Numbered from the stretch's first letter, positions 47,604 to 58,862 are shown. The stretch: 64,000 nt of DNA from Amyelois transitella (GCF_032362555.1 NC_083513.1:6200001-6264000); one strand, 5' to 3'. Translations and numbers: made by a program. The notes: generated by a model from the sequence alone, not told the origin.

Positions 47604-48255
47604 CTAGCGACCCGCCCCGGCTTCGCACGAATGCACAGCTGATACTAAATATATCTCTATTAGAACTAACTAAAGGACCGCCCGCAAAGCGGCTAACTAC
47701 TTAAGTCTTGTTCACTTCGCAACGGGCCGTGCAGCAGAAATCGTAATATTTTAATTTCTCCACAACTTCAAAACCAAACGTCCAATTTTAATCATTCAAA
47801 GACCAAATATTATCTACATAAACTGTACTTACTGATGAAATATTTATTTTGATAAGGATTAATAGCATGAGTAAAAAAACGCGTTTAAAGGTAGACCAAA
47901 AAAAATTCAAGATTTTTAAATAAAAATGTGGTTGTTGTGCCTCACTGGACATAGATAGGTATAGTGTGTCGCGGACTTTTTTGTAGTTATTTATAAGATC
48001 TACAATTAGTAGTAGTTTAGGCAGCGTATGCAAAATAAGTAACTTTTTGGTTGATTTTTTTCAGTTTGTGTCCGAAAAATCCAAATATATTACGGAACCC
48101 TATTTTTTTCCAAAATAAAATATAGTATATGTTACTTGTGGATAATGTAGCTTTCGAATGGTGAAAGAATTTTTAAAATCAGTCCAGTAGTTTTTAAGCC
48201 TATTTATTACAACCAAACAAACAAAGTTTTCCTCTTTATAATATTAGTGTAGATA
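47604..48255. repeat. old non-LTR-type repeat, about 650 bp
   Basis: One end reads AACTAGCGACCCGCCCCGGC then TTCGCACG; the other ends AAAGTTTTCCTCTTTATAAT then ATTAGTGTAGA, preceded by ATCAGTCCAGTAGTTTTTAA. These are terminal blocks of a repeat family widespread in Lepidoptera (probably a LINE 3' end). No intact frame remains inside. Confidence 0.45.
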
Positions 48256-48385
48256 AACAATCAATGGAAAAATATTACAAAGCGAATAAAACAGTGTTTG
48301 GATTTCTGCCTCAAAAGTCAATAAAACTATGCATGTTGTGTTGTTTATATTTATAAGGCTCTTTTTTAACATTGATGTAGGTCTT

Positions 48386-48956
48386 TATATAGGGTGTCCC
48401 AAAATTTACGCAAGATTTGAATTTGCCGCCATTTGTGCAGTGAAGTGTTGGCAACCCTGAAAAAAAAGCAATTTGACAGCTAACAGTATAGGGTTATTAA
48501 AAATGGAGCGTTACTCGATAGAACAACGTGTCTTTATTATTAAAGAATATTTCAAAAATAGTGAAAGCTTGGCTGCAGTTCGAAAATTTCATACAAAAGT
48601 TCGGAGAACCCACATGTGATTGTCGAAAAACAAATGCATTCACAACGCGTGACTGTATGGTGTGGATGTTGTGCTGGAAGCATTAATTTTTCAATTAATC
48701 TCTTCACAGTTGACAAAGTTAAAACACTATTCCGACCTTATTTTGTATGAAATTTTCGAACTGCAGCCGCCAAGCTTTCACTATTTTTGAAATATTTTTT
48801 AATAATGAAGACACGTTGTTCTATCAAGTAACGCTCCATTTTTAATAACCCTATACTGTTAGCTGTCAAATTGCTTTTTTTTCAGGGTTGCCAACACTTC
48901 ACTGCACAAATGGCGGCAAATTCAAATCTTGCGTTAATTTTGGGACACCCTATATA
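48386..48956. mobile_element. palindromic mariner/Tc1-derived element
   Basis: Two inverted arms (48386-48598 and 48741-48956) differ by only a few bases plus a 3-base insertion, and flank a 142-base centre. Each outer end reads TATAGGGTGTCCCAAAATT. Each arm encodes the N-terminus of a mariner/Tc1-type transposase (MERYSIEQRVFIIKEYF). The centre holds a piece from further inside the gene (QRVTVWCG, resembling the region at the first catalytic Asp). The element is therefore two copies of a transposon 5' end head-to-head around an internal scrap. It lies at a TA-rich site, fitting TA target duplication. It cannot make transposase, but both ends could be recognised in trans. Confidence 0.8.
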
Positions 48957-49442
48957 AGCTAACTGATTTTATAACTATTTATGAGATTTTACACAGAAAT
49001 ACTGTTCTCTGATCTCAGTAACGCAAAATCTAGATCAGTATTAGCCTTATAGAATGAAAGGAATAGAAATGACAAATAATTAAATTATCTTTGCTTATGA
49101 CTATGAGGCTTGAAGTGGTTATTGTAATCTTCCAAAAACCACTCGTTATTTAAAAATATCTTGTGTACAATTAACTTTTTATCATAATATTATAACATCC
49201 CTGTTTATTGGAAACACAGCTCTATATTTATGTCATGTCTTAAGTAGCCATTTAAATATATCTAGTCGATATAAAGCGAGTGATACAAACATGTAATTAT
49301 CATATCAATTCACTTTATACACAAACGATGCCAGAATAAGTTATGAATTGACTATGTTACTTTTATTTGCATGTACATATGTTGGTCTCGTATTTTAAAG
49401 CTACGAAGATTACTGTTGAAAAAAAAGGTATATTTAGGATGG

Positions 49443-49649
49443 ACGTTCAAGAAATGAACGTAAGAAACCTACTGGACATTCCGGTAATAAGACCTGACGT
49501 GCCGAGAGGGTTAATTTTTAACATTAAATCGTTTAACAAAAAAAAATCAAGCGACGTCGCCTGTGGTACATACGAAGTCGTGCCGGACAAGTTTATAACA
49601 CTCGTAACCGTACCTGTACGTAGGATTTATAAAGATAATGTATACCATT
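49443..49649 (+). repeat. local duplication, copy 1
   Basis: Shares CGTTCAAGAAATGAACGTAA, the following GAAACCTACTGGACATTCCG, and then AATCAAGCGACGTCGCCTGT through GTATACCATT with copy 2. Copy 1 has about 54 more bases between the two shared blocks. It lies inside an open frame of about 107 codons that I do not recognise. Confidence 0.75.
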
Positions 49650-50234
49650 TTTATTATCGGTTCAGTATTTCCAATGATTACCCCTTATAAAACAACGATC
49701 ACTTATGACCACTTTAAATTAGTTGTAGTTCCCACTCGTAGGAACTTCCAGAAAAAATCCTATATAATTTCTAAATAAGAAATAAAATAGGAAATAGCCT
49801 ATATCAATTCAAAAAGTCTATTCTATATATGTTCCAAATTTTATGAAAATCAGTCCAGTAGTTATTGAGTTTATTTGTTTCATATAAGAATATAAATCTT
49901 TTCTCCTTATTAATAAAAATAACAATTATTAAAAATGTATCTTTCAACAATGTACTTATACATGCACGCCATGTCGACTTAGCCATTGGCTGATTAACAG
50001 TGTGTGCTTTAGTTAGCCTCTCATTCGATGTTACTGAACTTTGCATTCAATTTGCAAGTTGGAACCAGCTCACCGATAGTCGGAGGGGAATAATTTGTTT
50101 AATGAGACCGAAGCTTAAATCTAAGCTTTGACTGTTCATGTTAGTTGCAGGGATGTTTCTCTATCTACGTTCTAGAATAGACAATTTATTGAAACTTTTC
50201 AAACTTACAAACAAAGCAGGAGTGATGTATAGAA

Positions 50235-50388
50235 ACGTTCAAGAAATGAACGTAAGAAACCTACTGGACATTCCGGTAAAAAAAATCAAGCGACGTCGCC
50301 TGTGGTACATACGAAGTCGTGGTGGACAAGTTTATAACACTCGTAACCGTACCCGTACGTAGGATTTATAAAGATAATGTATACCATT
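50235..50388 (+). repeat. local duplication, copy 2
   Basis: Near-identical to copy 1 outside one internal deletion. In both copies the first block reads VQEMNVRNLLDIPV in the open frame, but the frames diverge after the deletion. A hairpin (50392-50453) abuts its right end. Confidence 0.75.
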
Positions 50389-50391
50389 GTA

Positions 50392-50453
50392 TCCTTTGGT
50401 GGTCTATGATAGTCAAGACTTATAAGTCTTGACTATCAAAGACCACCAAAGGA
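50392..50453. repeat. 62-bp palindrome, one mismatch
   Basis: Two 31-base arms meet with no loop at CTTATAAG and contain CCTTTGGTGGTCT / AGACCACCAAAGG at the outside. Only one pair is mismatched. Confidence 0.8.
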
Positions 50454-51524
50454 AAAATCTTCTAACAGGCTAGCTGTTACCGTAACTCCGACGATGTTGA
50501 GTCGGAGGTTGTATTTTTGCTCCAATTCCAATTTGTGGAAATTTTGCATACACGATTTAGAATAATCTACTGCGATTGGCTCAACTTTGTTGTAATTGTT
50601 CTTCATTTTGTTAATCCTTGTCACGTTGCATACCATTTCCATTTTCAAATGACTTTACGTTAGTACTGTCAAAGTTAAGTAACTGTGGATAAGAAGGGTT
50701 AAGTAGGTAGGTACGCAATATTCTTAAAATTTCGACTCAGTGCCCGCAGCACATTTACATATAACCCCTCCACATAAGAGGCGTGATGATAATAGTAATA
50801 TGATACTCGTAGCTAGGCAGAGATTACTGAGAGATTTCTATTTGAATCGATCCCTGCATACATCTTTTGCTTTATCTTCATTCAATTTAGAAAAATAAAA
50901 TTTATTTATAAGTATATATATTTATATACTTATATCTAAACTTCTAGATAAAAACAAAAGTAGGTTTACATAAATTAACTCAGAAAGTATAAGAATAAAA
51001 ATCAGATCTTGAAATGAAGCTGAAACTGTGTAGGTAAAGTAAGTTTCAAGTTTCTCAGCTCAGTCCATTTCACTGCGATTCGTGTCTCCATATATTAGCA
51101 ACGTTATTACTCCCGCCTTCGGATTAGCACAAGAAAAGTATCTAAGAAAGCTTTTAAAGAAAAATTACGACCGAAATTTGATAAACGCTGTTTCTTTTTC
51201 TTGTCATCAATAAAGATGTTTTTAACTTTCACAAAGCTTTCGGATTTCTAACTTTTGTTTTCGTCCATCGGTATCCATTAAGCGTCGGCATAGAGTTTCC
51301 TAAGAATACGATTTAAATATTCATGGGCATTCCCTATATGTCAGTGAGTTTCGCCAAGAAATGTCAGTACAGCCTATTTTCAGTGACGGGAACTTTTTAA
51401 TGACTTCGCTCCATGAAGATCATGGATTAAGTTGAAGCGAGAGGGATTATAACAATTTTTTTCACAAGTTTACGCTAGTCATTTTCCTAATTCTATACAT
51501 ATATACGTGTATCATATATAAGAA

Positions 51525-51690
51525 TCGTATCGTAAGGTATACCTACGAGGTGGACAGAGTCGACAGTGTCAAAAAGAATCGCAAGTTATGTCTAGCTGGA
51601 TGCCATGATGGAATTGGGATTGTGATAAGTAACCCAAGTTAATAATCCTTTGCCTTTTATAATCTGCACGGGCAGGGAACCAGATGACAC
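51525..51690 (-). mobile_element. SINE-A, diverged
   Basis: ACGAGGTGGACAGAGTCGAC, GTCTAGCTGGATGCCATGAT and TCTGCACGGGCAGGGAACCA preserve the block order with many substitutions. Confidence 0.5.
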
Positions 51691-51879
51691 AGAATACATT
51701 TTTTTTTTCGCCACTATTCTTTATAATAACTTACACTATATATTATATAGTTTCGCTGAAATGGTGCTTGCCAAAAGTCTTAGCCGCAACCTATGAACGC
51801 ATTCCGTGAATGTATTTTACATCTGTGATATTTTTCAAAGTTTCTAAACATAGACCCTGCAATACACGTAGCATTGTTA

Positions 51880-52090
51880 TCATTTCGTTTGACGCAGGTA
51901 ATGGTTCGCATTCACCGCGCACGTGCCGCGACATTCATTACCTTGGCTAATTAAACCCGGTGAGATTCCGACGGCGCCTCGCAGACTTCCCGCTTCTTCG
52001 GGAAATTTAAGTGGCATTCATCGCTTTACAAGCGGAATTACGTCGAGAAATTCATATTTTGACGCGAGCCGTATCGCGGTGAGCTTATTT
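51880..52090. other. GC-richer non-coding island
   Basis: TTCACCGCGCACGTGCCGCG, TTAATTAAACCCGGTGAGAT and CGAGCCGTATCGCGG stand out from AT-rich flanks. All frames are closed and no related copy is visible in the window. It may be a conserved regulatory element, but that is inference. Confidence 0.35.
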
Positions 52091-52303
52091 TGAAGAATTT
52101 ATCAAAAGATTTAGTAACTTTATAGTTAATAGGGTTACTGAACAAGAGAGAGTTAACAATCTCAATCACACTTATATTGCAGCGTATTACTGTATTCATT
52201 TCTCAGATGTTGATTTTGAAAATCGAGTGATACCAGGCTAGTGTTCCGCTCAAGACAATAACTAATGTGAAACCTATTTTATATTTACAAAATTATTATT
52301 CAT

Positions 52304-52336
52304 ATTAATCTATCTTTATAGGATTAATCTATCTTT
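52304..52336. repeat. duplicated target sequence left of the second LINE copy
   Basis: ATTAATCTATCTTT occurs at 52304-52317 and again at 52323-52336; the same 14 bases follow the element at 53336-53349. One left copy plus the right copy form the target-site duplication; the extra left copy is a short tandem duplication. Confidence 0.75.
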
Positions 52337-52340
52337 ATTA

Positions 52341-53319
52341 TTAGGCAAGGATGTGTTGCGTCACCGTGGCTGTTCAACCTATTTATGGATAGCTGTTTGA
52401 CAGATTTGAAAGAGTCTAAAAGTGGATTAAGGATGAATGAGTTACTCGTCAAATGTCTGCTCTATGCCGACGATCAGGTTATACTGGCGTCATCAGCGGA
52501 GGAGTTACAGGAGATGGTAAACTGTATGCATGAAGCTTTAAAAGAGAAAGGAATGAAAGTGAACGTAAGTAAAACTAAAACACTGGTTTTTGAAATGGAG
52601 AAAGAAATGACAGCATGTAATATTTTGATTGGAGGAGAAAAAGTGGAGCAAGTGAAAGAGTTTGTATATCTAGGATCAAAGTTTACATCAGATGGCAAGT
52701 ATGATAGTGATATTGAAAGGAGAGTGAACGCGGGGAACATGGTGAATGGAGCTTTGCATGCCTTTATGAGCAGTCAGAAACTATCCAAAAAGGCTCGACT
52801 GGCTGTGCACAGGGGCGTGTTGGTCCCGACATTAATGTATGGGAGTGAAAGTTGGGTATGGCAAAAGAAGCATGAAAGCAGAATAAATGCAGTGGAAATG
52901 AGAGCGTTAAGGAGTATGATGGGTGTGAAATTGAGTGACAGGATAAGGAACAGCGTGATAAGGGAATGTTGTGATGTGAAAGAAGATGTAGTTACAGGAA
53001 TAGAAAAGGGTATGTTAAGATGGTTCGGTCATGTGGAGAGGATGAATGAAAGCAGGTTGACTAAGCAGATATACAAGGAGAGTGTGGAGGGAAAGGTCGG
53101 AGTGGGAAGATCTAGACGAACGTATCTTGATCAAATTAAGGACGTCCTGGTCTTTACCAGGTACTTTTGACCTGACCCTTTGGTCAGGTCAAAAGTACCC
53201 GAAACCGCCGAGCTTGTATGAAGAGAGTTATGAATGTGGACGAAGCGAAAGAAGTATGCAGAGATCGTGGCAAGTGGAAAGAGGTAGTCTCTGCCTACCC
53301 CTCCGGGAAAGAGGCGTGA
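52341..53319 (+). pseudogene. 3' part of LINE reverse transcriptase, frameshifted
   Basis: Starts inside the RT domain (RQGCVASPWLFNLFM), includes the catalytic YADD (52463-52474) and the conserved C-terminal region. It then runs into a 26-base net insertion, which shifts the frame and gives an early stop at 53168-53170. After the insertion the original C-terminal text resumes in another frame up to TGA 53317-53319. No functional polymerase can result, since fingers and motif A are missing. Confidence 0.85.
53160..53199. repeat. 18-bp-arm perfect hairpin within the LINE copy
   Basis: Arms 53160-53177 and 53182-53199 are perfectly complementary around CTTT. The left arm is absent from the intact copy at 3969-6229. 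Confidence 0.85.
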
Positions 53320-53335
53320 TTTTACGTATGTATGT

Positions 53336-55283
53336 ATTAATCTATCTTTCTTTCAACCTTAACGTGCCGTTTCTGTCTATCGGAGACTGTTTGCTCTATC
53401 TACCCCGTTAGGGATAACAACGTTGATTATATATATTTATCTTTCTTTAAACTTAAGGAAGTAGCGTCGTCAACCAGATAGCAAAAGCCTTTTCCGAGAT
53501 TATCATTTTCTTCCTTTTAAGAGCTCACACTTGTCGGTGGAGTTAAGTGGATCGTCTTGTCATTATATGGCTGAATTGGGTATATGGCTTTCAGATTATT
53601 TTTATAATTATACTTCATAGTACTCTACCTATTATTAGTAGTAGAATAATGTCGTTGAAACTTCTAAACCGGCTTTATTACCAAAGCTCTCTCTACTCAA
53701 TTTGAGAAACAAAGACGCCAAGCATTGTACTAAAACAAAATAGTAACATCTCACAATAAAATCATCCATAATACCAAAATCAATTAGAGCGGCCAGATAA
53801 AGTTATTAAAGTTGTAGCAGACAGTACCCAATTAAGGATTACTTGAGAATTAAGCTTGCAATAGATTCTGCACCTGTTACTATGGCAGCCAATAAAACTT
53901 ATTCTCAGTAGGTATTTGTCGCTACACATTTAATTACATATGGTTTGGAAAATGTTACTCTAGTTTTATATTATTTGTTACACTTTATAATTCGAATTGG
54001 TATCGTCTCAATTATATTATTATCAATTTTATTGTATAATATTCCTCCGATTAAAAAGTATCAATTTTAATCGATGCTGTTGCATATATACAGATACATT
54101 TTCACAGGAAACTAAACATGATGTTTTTAAGTTAAATCTGAAAAACAATTACAGCTTAACAATGTTTGCATTATGCAAAAAAGTTTAAACTTTTTTTGTC
54201 ACCTTTTTCCTATACACTTTTAAGAATCAAAATATTTAATGGTAATTAAGGCACATTAAAACGAAGAACTCGTTTCATAATATCGTTATATCTATTAAGT
54301 TGCAGGGGAAAAACATCATTTTCCCCCGGGTCTAGCCGGGATAGGACGTCCGCTTTATGCAAACAGTTAGTGCAACCAGGGGTACAATTCACCTAAATTA
54401 TTATACCTGAATGGCAGACAAAGTAGGAAGATTAGTCCTACTGCACTTTATAGGGGTTTACAGTGAAATTTGCTGTATTGGTGTGACTGAAGTATTTTAA
54501 CGGCTGAAATAAAGACATCTTTTATTATCTTGAATAACAATAAGTTTTATTAATGAGATAGTACTAAAACAACATCTTAGTTTTGGTACAAATTATATTA
54601 ATGCTTGATTTTATTTAATATAGATATTTTCTGGTGTTGAATTTGTTTAACTAAACAAGCCTTCAAGTTTTGTGACTTTCATCTATCTATACCGCAAGAG
54701 TCACAAGACTGAAAAATGTAAGAGTTTCAGATAAGGATGTCAGGTATACTATGGTATGTCTTGCTCCGTTTGTTGATCGATATCTACTTGTTGGTTATAC
54801 TGTAATGCCTTATTTTAAGCAATTTTTTTTAAGTTCTACTACTGACTCCCTTTGCTAAATTCTCCGAGCAAATAAAATGAAAAACGAGAATTGAAAAGAT
54901 GGAAAAATCGTACGCCTTTCGCAATATCATGGAATACATCAACTTTTCTCATATGATAAGTAAATAAAAAATATCATTCTAAACGAGAGACCATCTGGCT
55001 TCATTCTGGTTGTAATAACTAATGAAAAACGTAACGTATAGCTTAGGAAGTTATACCAGTAATGTCTACTATGTTTGTATACATAACACTAGAGACACAG
55101 GCCACTGCTATGACCATGTGCCATACCAGAAAACAGTCGCAATAATGTAACTTTTTACCATTGGAAGAATTTTTATGATCGCATTAGTATTTTCGAATAC
55201 TAACCCTTACAAACAAACAAGGGTGGCTTTTACTTATTGATTGATTTTTACTTTCCTTTTCACGATTGTCATGTTAGATATCA
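53336..55283. other. AT-rich non-coding stretch
   Basis: It holds the right-hand target duplication (53336-53349) and a diverged SINE-A 3' end (about 53371-53430, CTGTTTGCTCTATCTACCCC). I see no coding exon. A GC-richer spot near 54325-54355 (CCCCCGGGTCTAGCCGGGAT) has no recognisable identity. Confidence 0.45.
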
Positions 55284-55465
55284 CGACCTCTGTGGCGCAG
55301 TGGTAGTGCGCTTTTCTGTGACACAGGAGAAATGAAATGAATGTCTTTGAATGGCTTGGATGTTTATCTATACAAGTATTTATCATAAACTATAGTATCA
55401 TGACACAAGTTTCGAACTTACTTTGAGGCTAACTCAATCTGAATTGTGTAACCCGTCTATAAAAA
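55284..55465 (+). mobile_element. tRNA-derived SINE
   Basis: The head GACCTCTGTGGCGCAGTGGT, then AGTGCGC, carries a polymerase III A-box (TGGCGCAGTGGTAG) as in tRNA genes. The body reads GGCTTGGATGTTTATCTATA, then TATCATGACACAAGTTTCGA and CTTTGAGGCTAACTCAATCT. I recognise this as a common lepidopteran SINE. About 30-60 bases with the B-box are deleted after ACACAGG, so it should not be transcribed efficiently. Confidence 0.7.
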
Positions 55466-56764
55466 TAGAATGTTCCAATTCTGAACTGCCGGAAACCACA
55501 CGGAATAAGCACGTACACAAGCTTTGTAAAATTTATCACCGAGTCGAGTACACCATCATAACCGAGCCGATTATGATCCTATTACAATTGTTAATCCGGA
55601 TTAAATTCCTGCCGCCATTGTTACACCCCATTAATAATTGCCCGATGGAAAATTGATTCTTGACTGAATTGGCTATTGATATAAAATTTGATTTGTTTTA
55701 GGAAATTTCAAAGTATGCTTGTGTTTCGTTAGACGGTTTCAAAATGGAATTTACATAAAAGAGCACCACTTCGGTTACGCTCTTATTGCAATTAAAATTT
55801 ATTTTAAATTGATAAAAAATCTCCGTTATATTTATCGCTAACTCATATTGGATCATAAAAGCTGCACTAGATGGAGGTACCTATTCTCTTAGTCGCCTTC
55901 ATTCAGGTGCCAGGAAACACAAGGAAAAACCATAATGTAAGTGTCAAGCAAATATTCGGTTGTAAATGCCTGTCTCCCCATATACCTATAGGCTATTTAT
56001 AAAAGGTAAAAGTACGAAATTCGAGTACTCATGTGACACTTCCGTTTCCCGTATTCGGAGCCTGAAAAATGAAACGGTTCATAAAACAAGCAAATGCATC
56101 CTGAGATAAAATGTGGTCGGTCCATTTTCGAGTGCAATAAAACTCATGCATCATTTTCGGTTGCTCTTTATAAAATGTACTATGTGCATGGATATGTAAG
56201 TAGTGTTGTGTATTTAAATAGAAAAAAATATACTTAATCAGGAGTTCGGTAGCTCATTTATATAAGCCACATGAAAAATCGAAAAATTCAAACCTTTTGA
56301 AAACGAACAATGAATCAAACTCTATTATTATATATAAACCTTGTGGTACATAAAGTTAATCTCTTATAGGTCTTTTAACCCACGCATTTGCTATATTCTT
56401 TAAACAATTTGTTACATAAGAAAGTTATACTTATTTGCCACTAAACGGTGCTCTAAGGCGTTGATAGATGACGCCACTTGCATCAAAACTTGTAAGTTCA
56501 ACCAAATTCTGATTTTCGTTTTAAACTCATTGATTCCTTTTTCATTAGGAATGAATAAAAAATACTTGTAAAGATTTTACAATGTTACACATGACTGCAT
56601 CCTCAGAAAGTTGAAAAAAGAAGGAATCACTGGAGTTGTACTGCTTATAAAGATGTTGGTAATTTGACGGTAAACTTCCATCTTCCATTTATTTATCTTA
56701 TATCACAAAATATTTAACACCATTTAACAAAGTACAGAAAACAAAGTGTCTACTTACTGGTGTA

Positions 56765-56786
56765 AACTCGTAGACGTCTACGAGTT
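56765..56786. repeat. 22-bp perfect palindrome
   Basis: AACTCGTAGAC and its exact complement meet without a loop. CGTAG-type words recur up to 56832 (GCGTAGCGGTCTACGACACT), giving a cluster of short inverted repeats. Confidence 0.7.
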
Positions 56787-58862
56787 ACTAAAGCGTAGCG
56801 GTCTACGACACTGCGTAGAGCATGTCGTAGCTAGTTGCAATTGCAACGTCGAACTTTTAACTGTCTCCCGTAAAATGCACCTTGTTTTATTACGACCTTA
56901 CGTAAATAGAATTAAAACTTAATTATTGTACTTTTATTATAAACTTATAAAGTAGTTTCTAAGAAGACTTAGCAAATTGCTTTGTATAAGATCGTCTACG
57001 GTGACGAAGTTAGTTGTTCCACTACATTTTATTTAAGTTGAAAAGACGTTTTCATTTGTGAAACAAGTATTCATTTTTGAAATATTCGTTCATCATTATG
57101 TCGATCGATTAAAGACATAATACGATCCATTTATTCTGTTTTAAGTCTTACTCGCATCTATTCCCGACAAATCAAGTACCGTATGGTAAAATTATTTTCT
57201 TTAAATAATAAATCAACCGATAACCGACAAATTGATCCACAACAAAACAAAATACCTAACTAACATCCATCGCCTAAAAAAACTGTTACTTTATGAAACT
57301 TCATCATTTTAGATTCACATAGTGACAGATTGCTCTCCCATCGCGTGAAAAAAAAAAACCTGAAGTTAACCGGCCTATTGACTTTAACGCGGGGTCAATA
57401 AAATACGTATTTTTCCCGTATATATTTGTTTGTATATAGATATGTATACAAATATATATATGTACTTCACAGCTGGTTAACCGGGAAACTAATAATTACA
57501 AAAAGACAGATGAAGATACAAAATATTTGCTAAAATCCCAAAGGTTGCGGAGGCCAGACCTCAGTCACTTCTTTACAGTTAATTTGATCAAGGGACGTTC
57601 GGCCTTCCCACTCCACCTTTTTATTTATACTCGCCTAGTATATTGCTTGATTTTCTAAACAGGCTAATTCTATTCATTCCCATATCGTCACATGCCGTGA
57701 AATGAATTGTTACATGCTCGGTGCTGCTGCCGGTATGAGCTCATAATACCCTAATTAAATGTGGTTGCCTGTTAATACGAATGTTGTGTGTTAATTATAG
57801 CTGCAATTAAGTGTACATAAATTGGTTAGAGGATTTGTTTAATCCGTGCGCACATTTTTGGTTCCAATTGTTCTTTGTTTAGTGTTAATGAAATTTGTAA
57901 TGAAGTAGGATAGAGTTATTATCTGTCGGAATTGAATTTAAATTATTTTTTATTGTAATGAAGACAATGAATAAATTCTTTTAATGATTTGCATAACCTG
58001 AAATTTTTTTTACGCACTTGAATTTTGAACATCTGATTTAACGTAACGTAAAATAAGCAGTTGAAAAATAACATCAGTTTTAACTATTCAAAAGAAGCTT
58101 ATAATTGTCAAACGTACATAAAATCAGACTCGCCATCTTAAGTTAATTTGCCACATCTAATGAGCCACTTAATGTAAGAGCGTTGCACTAAGAAGCAAAA
58201 ACCGCAATGTAGGTAACCTCTTTAGTTAAACTATAACCAACTTAGTTTTAATGCAAAAGCCCTTACTCAATCTCGGAAAGAGCCTTATTAAATGGTGTAA
58301 AATATGATACTAATGCTAGTGGCAAGTGCTAACCAGCAACAGAATGGAAGCTAGTGGCGTGTCAGTCAGGTAATTCGGACGCGGCTCTTTTCTTACTGCC
58401 CAAGTCTTAAGAAGTGGCGATAACAGGTGAGTCGTAAAATATATACAAATATATTCTAAGACATGTTTGGAATAAAGAGAGATAACGATTATAGTGGAAT
58501 AGAGGAGAACGTAATTTCTTTATTCCTTGCTGTTTATAGCAAAAATATACCTAGTAGTAAAAAAGAACAGTGGACAGTGTCGTGTTTAACAAATGCAATC
58601 AAAATTCCATCGACGGATTGATAACAGCCTAAATTATTTTTGTGTGTGGTCTATCAGACATATTCTTTCAATAAAATTTACTGATTTATTTCAATAAAAT
58701 AATGATACTTCTAGCTCATACTGCTGTTAGAACCGTGTCGTCCCTAGTATTTAAGAATTAACAAAGTTACGGTGGTGTTCAGACGGTAACCCTATCATTA
58801 GAGTTGTCCGGTTTTAATTTTTTTTTCTCTAGTAGTACAGACATTATTTCCATCTTGGCCAG

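Larger units (their letters stand above)
47065..52303. other. non-coding stretch upstream of OR-C with repeat elements
   Basis: It holds the putative OR-C upstream region, an old element at about 47604-48255, the palindromic mariner-derived element (48386-48956), a duplicated segment (49443-49649 and 50235-50388), a hairpin (50392-50453), a diverged SINE-A (51525-51690) and a GC-rich island (51880-52090). I see no supported gene. Confidence 0.5.
52337..53335 (+). mobile_element. second 5'-truncated copy of the RTE-like LINE
   Basis: About 1 kb from the GVRQGCVASPW motif to the TATGTATG tail, flanked by a 14-bp duplication. Similarity to 3969-6229 begins near 52341. Protein-level comparison shows one substitution (GVGRPRR to GVGRSRR) before residue 257 of the fragment, so both copies derive from a recently active source. 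It carries a 30-base inverted insertion at 53151-53180 (see findings). Confidence 0.85.

Noticed and set aside
47065..52300. A fourth odorant receptor upstream of OR-C
   Set aside because: I searched both strands by eye for the HRR...ER.K and SSYTxY motifs and found none beyond 47064.
55284..55330. tRNA gene on +
   Set aside because: Only the A-box half is present, and it leads into a SINE body; the B-box half is deleted.
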